Assembly: GCA_016235045.1 (NCBI GenBank)
Contig: JACRME010000001.1
Location: 156,294-220,293 of the forward strand
Origin: Nitrosomonadales bacterium
GTDB taxonomy: Bacteria; Pseudomonadota; Gammaproteobacteria; Burkholderiales; Gallionellaceae
DNA: 64,000 nucleotides
Direction of reading: 5' to 3'
Shown in pieces: positions 62,619 to 64,000 of the stretch (position 1 is the first letter of the stretch; every line of letters begins with the position of its first letter). Under the pieces are notes generated by a model, which was not told where the DNA came from, searched no databases, and saw only the letters and a list, made by a program, of their open reading frames with translations. The position numbers and the translations under genes were made by a program.

Positions 62619-64000
62619 TTATTTTCGTGCGATAGCCTTGCGCACCTCTTCCAGGAGCAGCATGCCTATTCCGAACGGCACGATGAACAGCCAAACCGAT
62701 CCCGCCAGCGGCGCGGTGCCGAACAGCGCATTGCCCCACGGGGTGTAGACGATGAACATCAGCAGCAGCAACTCGAACGCGATGCCCCAGACGATCATGC
62801 GGTTGAAGCGCTGGCCGCGGCTGAAGGCGGACAGGGCCGGATGGCGGCAGAGGAAGACGTTGACCACTTGCATGGCGATGATGGCGGCAAGGCAGGCGGT
62901 GGTGGATTGCGGGTAGAGCGGGTCGTCGAAGGCCAGCGCGGTGCCGAACTGCCAGCCCGCGCCCTGCAGCACGAAGAAGAACGCGGCCATGCCCGCGACC
63001 GCTTCCAGCGGGCCGAGGAAGAGATAGGCGCGCGCCAGCAGCCCCCAGTTGAGCAGGCGTTCTCCGCGCGGACGCGGCGGGCGCCGCATGATATCGGGGT
63101 CGGGTTTCTCCGTACCCAGCGCCAGCGCGGGCAGCATGTCGGTGCCGAGGTCGACGGCGAGGATCTGGATGATGGTCAGCGGCAGCGGGATGCGGAACAG
63201 CACGAAGGCCAGGTACGGCACCAGCTCGGGGATGTTGGAGGTGAGGATATAGGTGAGGAACTTGCGCACGTTGTCGTACACCGCGCGGCCTTCCTCGATG
63301 GCGGCGACGATGGTGGCGAAGTGGTCGTCGAGCAGCACAATGTCGGCGGCTTCCTTGGCGACGTCGGTGCCGCCAATGCCCATGGCGATGCCGACGTCGG
63401 CGCACTTGAGCGCGGGCGCATCGTTCACGCCGTCGCCGGTCACCGCGACGATCTCGCCGCGGCGCTGCAGGGCCTGCACGATGCGCATCTTCTGGTCGGC
63501 GCTGGTGCGCGCGAAGATCAGGCCGGGCTCGTCGAGCAACAGCAACAGGTCGGTATCGGACATCGTACGCAGCTTGTCGCCGACGACCGCCTGCGGGTTC
63601 CGCGCCAGCCCGACCTCGCGTGCCAGCGCGCTGGCGGTGTGCGGATGGTCGCCGGTGATCATGATCACGCGGATGCCGGCCTCGTGGCAGGTGCGTATCG
63701 CTTCGGGAACCGCCGCGCGCGGCGGATCGACCAGACCGACGAGCCCGGCGAAGATCAGTTCGGATTCACCGGAAGGTAAGTCGCGTAGCGATTCGTTCGC
63801 TCCCTCTCCAGCTTGCGGGAGATAACCAGCGACTTGCCCGCGTGCGGGGTTAGTCGAAGGGCTAGTAGTTCCATCAGGGTTGGGGAGAGGGTGAGAGTTG
63901 TGCCGGTACGCCAGGGCGATCACGCGCAGCCCCTGCTCGGTCATCCGATCCTGCGTGGCCAGCAGTTGCCCGCGCCCGGCCTCGTCCAGCGGTACGATCC
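62619..64000 (-). CDS. P-type cation-transporting ATPase (5' part beyond window)
   Basis: The frame is open from 64000 to a stop at 62619, so the N-terminal part is missing. Visible from the right: part of the nucleotide-binding domain (IVPLDEAGRGQLLATQD...), then RTSADQKMRIVQAL, the hinge TGDGVNDAPALKCADVGIAMG, LTSNIPELVPYLAFVLFRIPLPLTIIQILAVDLGTDMLPALALG and C-terminal membrane helices. This is a P2-like calcium/cation ATPase pattern. Between LAYR and LIFAGLVGLVDPPR there are about 45 extra residues (LPNPDGTTSPSTNPARGQVA...) encoded by repeat-like DNA. Mg/Ca transport is an inference. Confidence 0.88.
   Translation of the reverse strand, partial: IVPLDEAGRGQLLATQDRMTEQGLRVIALAYRHNSHPLPNPDGTTSPSTNPARGQVAGYLPQAGEGANESLRDLPSGESELIFAGLVGLVDPPRAAVPEAIRTCHEAGIRVIMITGDHPHTASALAREVGLARNPQAVVGDKLRTMSDTDLLLLLDEPGLIFARTSADQKMRIVQALQRRGEIVAVTGDGVNDAPALKCADVGIAMGIGGTDVAKEAADIVLLDDHFATIVAAIEEGRAVYDNVRKFLTYILTSNIPELVPYLAFVLFRIPLPLTIIQILAVDLGTDMLPALALGTEKPDPDIMRRPPRPRGERLLNWGLLARAYLFLGPLEAVAGMAAFFFVLQGAGWQFGTALAFDDPLYPQSTTACLAAIIAMQVVNVFLCRHPALSAFSRGQRFNRMIVWGIAFELLLLMFIVYTPWGNALFGTAPLAGSVWLFIVPFGIGMLLLEEVRKAIARK
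63797..63900. repeat. In-frame repeat insertion inside the P-type ATPase gene
   Basis: CTCCCTCTCC (63800-63809) and GGGGAGAGGGTGAG (63882-63895) are inverted relatives and flank about 70 bases that read through in frame. They resemble the palindrome at 59762-59797. The length keeps the ATPase frame open, adding about 35 residues between two conserved strands of the nucleotide-binding domain. Confidence 0.7.

Overview
The window is a 64-kb stretch of a GC-rich Gram-negative chromosome, most likely a betaproteobacterium (perhaps Nitrosomonadales/Gallionellaceae-like). This is an inference from gene types and protein style: PBP1b, MlaF, RsuA, EttA, RsgA, YaeQ, Grx4/BolA, many lipobox lipoproteins and several c-type cytochromes. 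No rRNA, tRNA, CRISPR array, integrase or intact insertion sequence was seen. Both ends cut through genes: an EamA transporter on the left and a P-type ATPase on the right.

Region 1-16 kb is mostly housekeeping and stress functions. It holds an NAGGN-type glutamine amidotransferase, two MFS carriers, a nitroreductase, RsuA, an M48 membrane protease, a TusE/DsrC-like protein, YaeQ, a Grx4-BolA pair, a TraB/GumN protein and a YcgR/PilZ protein. At 7.4-9.9 kb a Crp/Fnr regulator, a membrane-anchored di-haem peroxidase and a divergent DUF4242-like gene surround near-identical palindromes (TGTAGC-N4-GCTACA) that look like operators.

Region 16-28 kb is rich in uncharacterised envelope proteins. 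It holds a serine-hydrolase lipoprotein, an operon of small membrane protein, SPFH lipoprotein and DUF342/FapA-like protein, several lipoproteins, and a cluster pairing a canonical membrane J-protein with a J-like protein that lacks HPD. PepD and a small cytochrome c follow.

Region 28-47 kb holds the TIGR03545/TIGR03546 pair, DUF4124-type proteins, a TPR lipoprotein translationally coupled to PBP1b (mrcB), an orphan MlaF ATPase with a tyrosine at the H-loop, an unusual M48 peptidase-pilin fusion, a fatty-acid desaturase, a flavin reductase/SRPBCC operon and RsgA.

Region 47-60 kb looks accessory. It holds decayed dinD and RAYT transposase fragments, an exported FAD oxidase, large Gly/Cys lipoproteins including a kelch protein, HigBA, a bacterial phytochelatin-synthase-like protease, a possible PD-(D/E)XK nuclease next to a membrane helical protein, and a VapB-VapC-DUF2442 operon. 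Short dispersed palindromic repeats are scattered here and to the right, and one appears inserted in frame in the P-type ATPase. EttA and an unknown membrane protein complete the right end.
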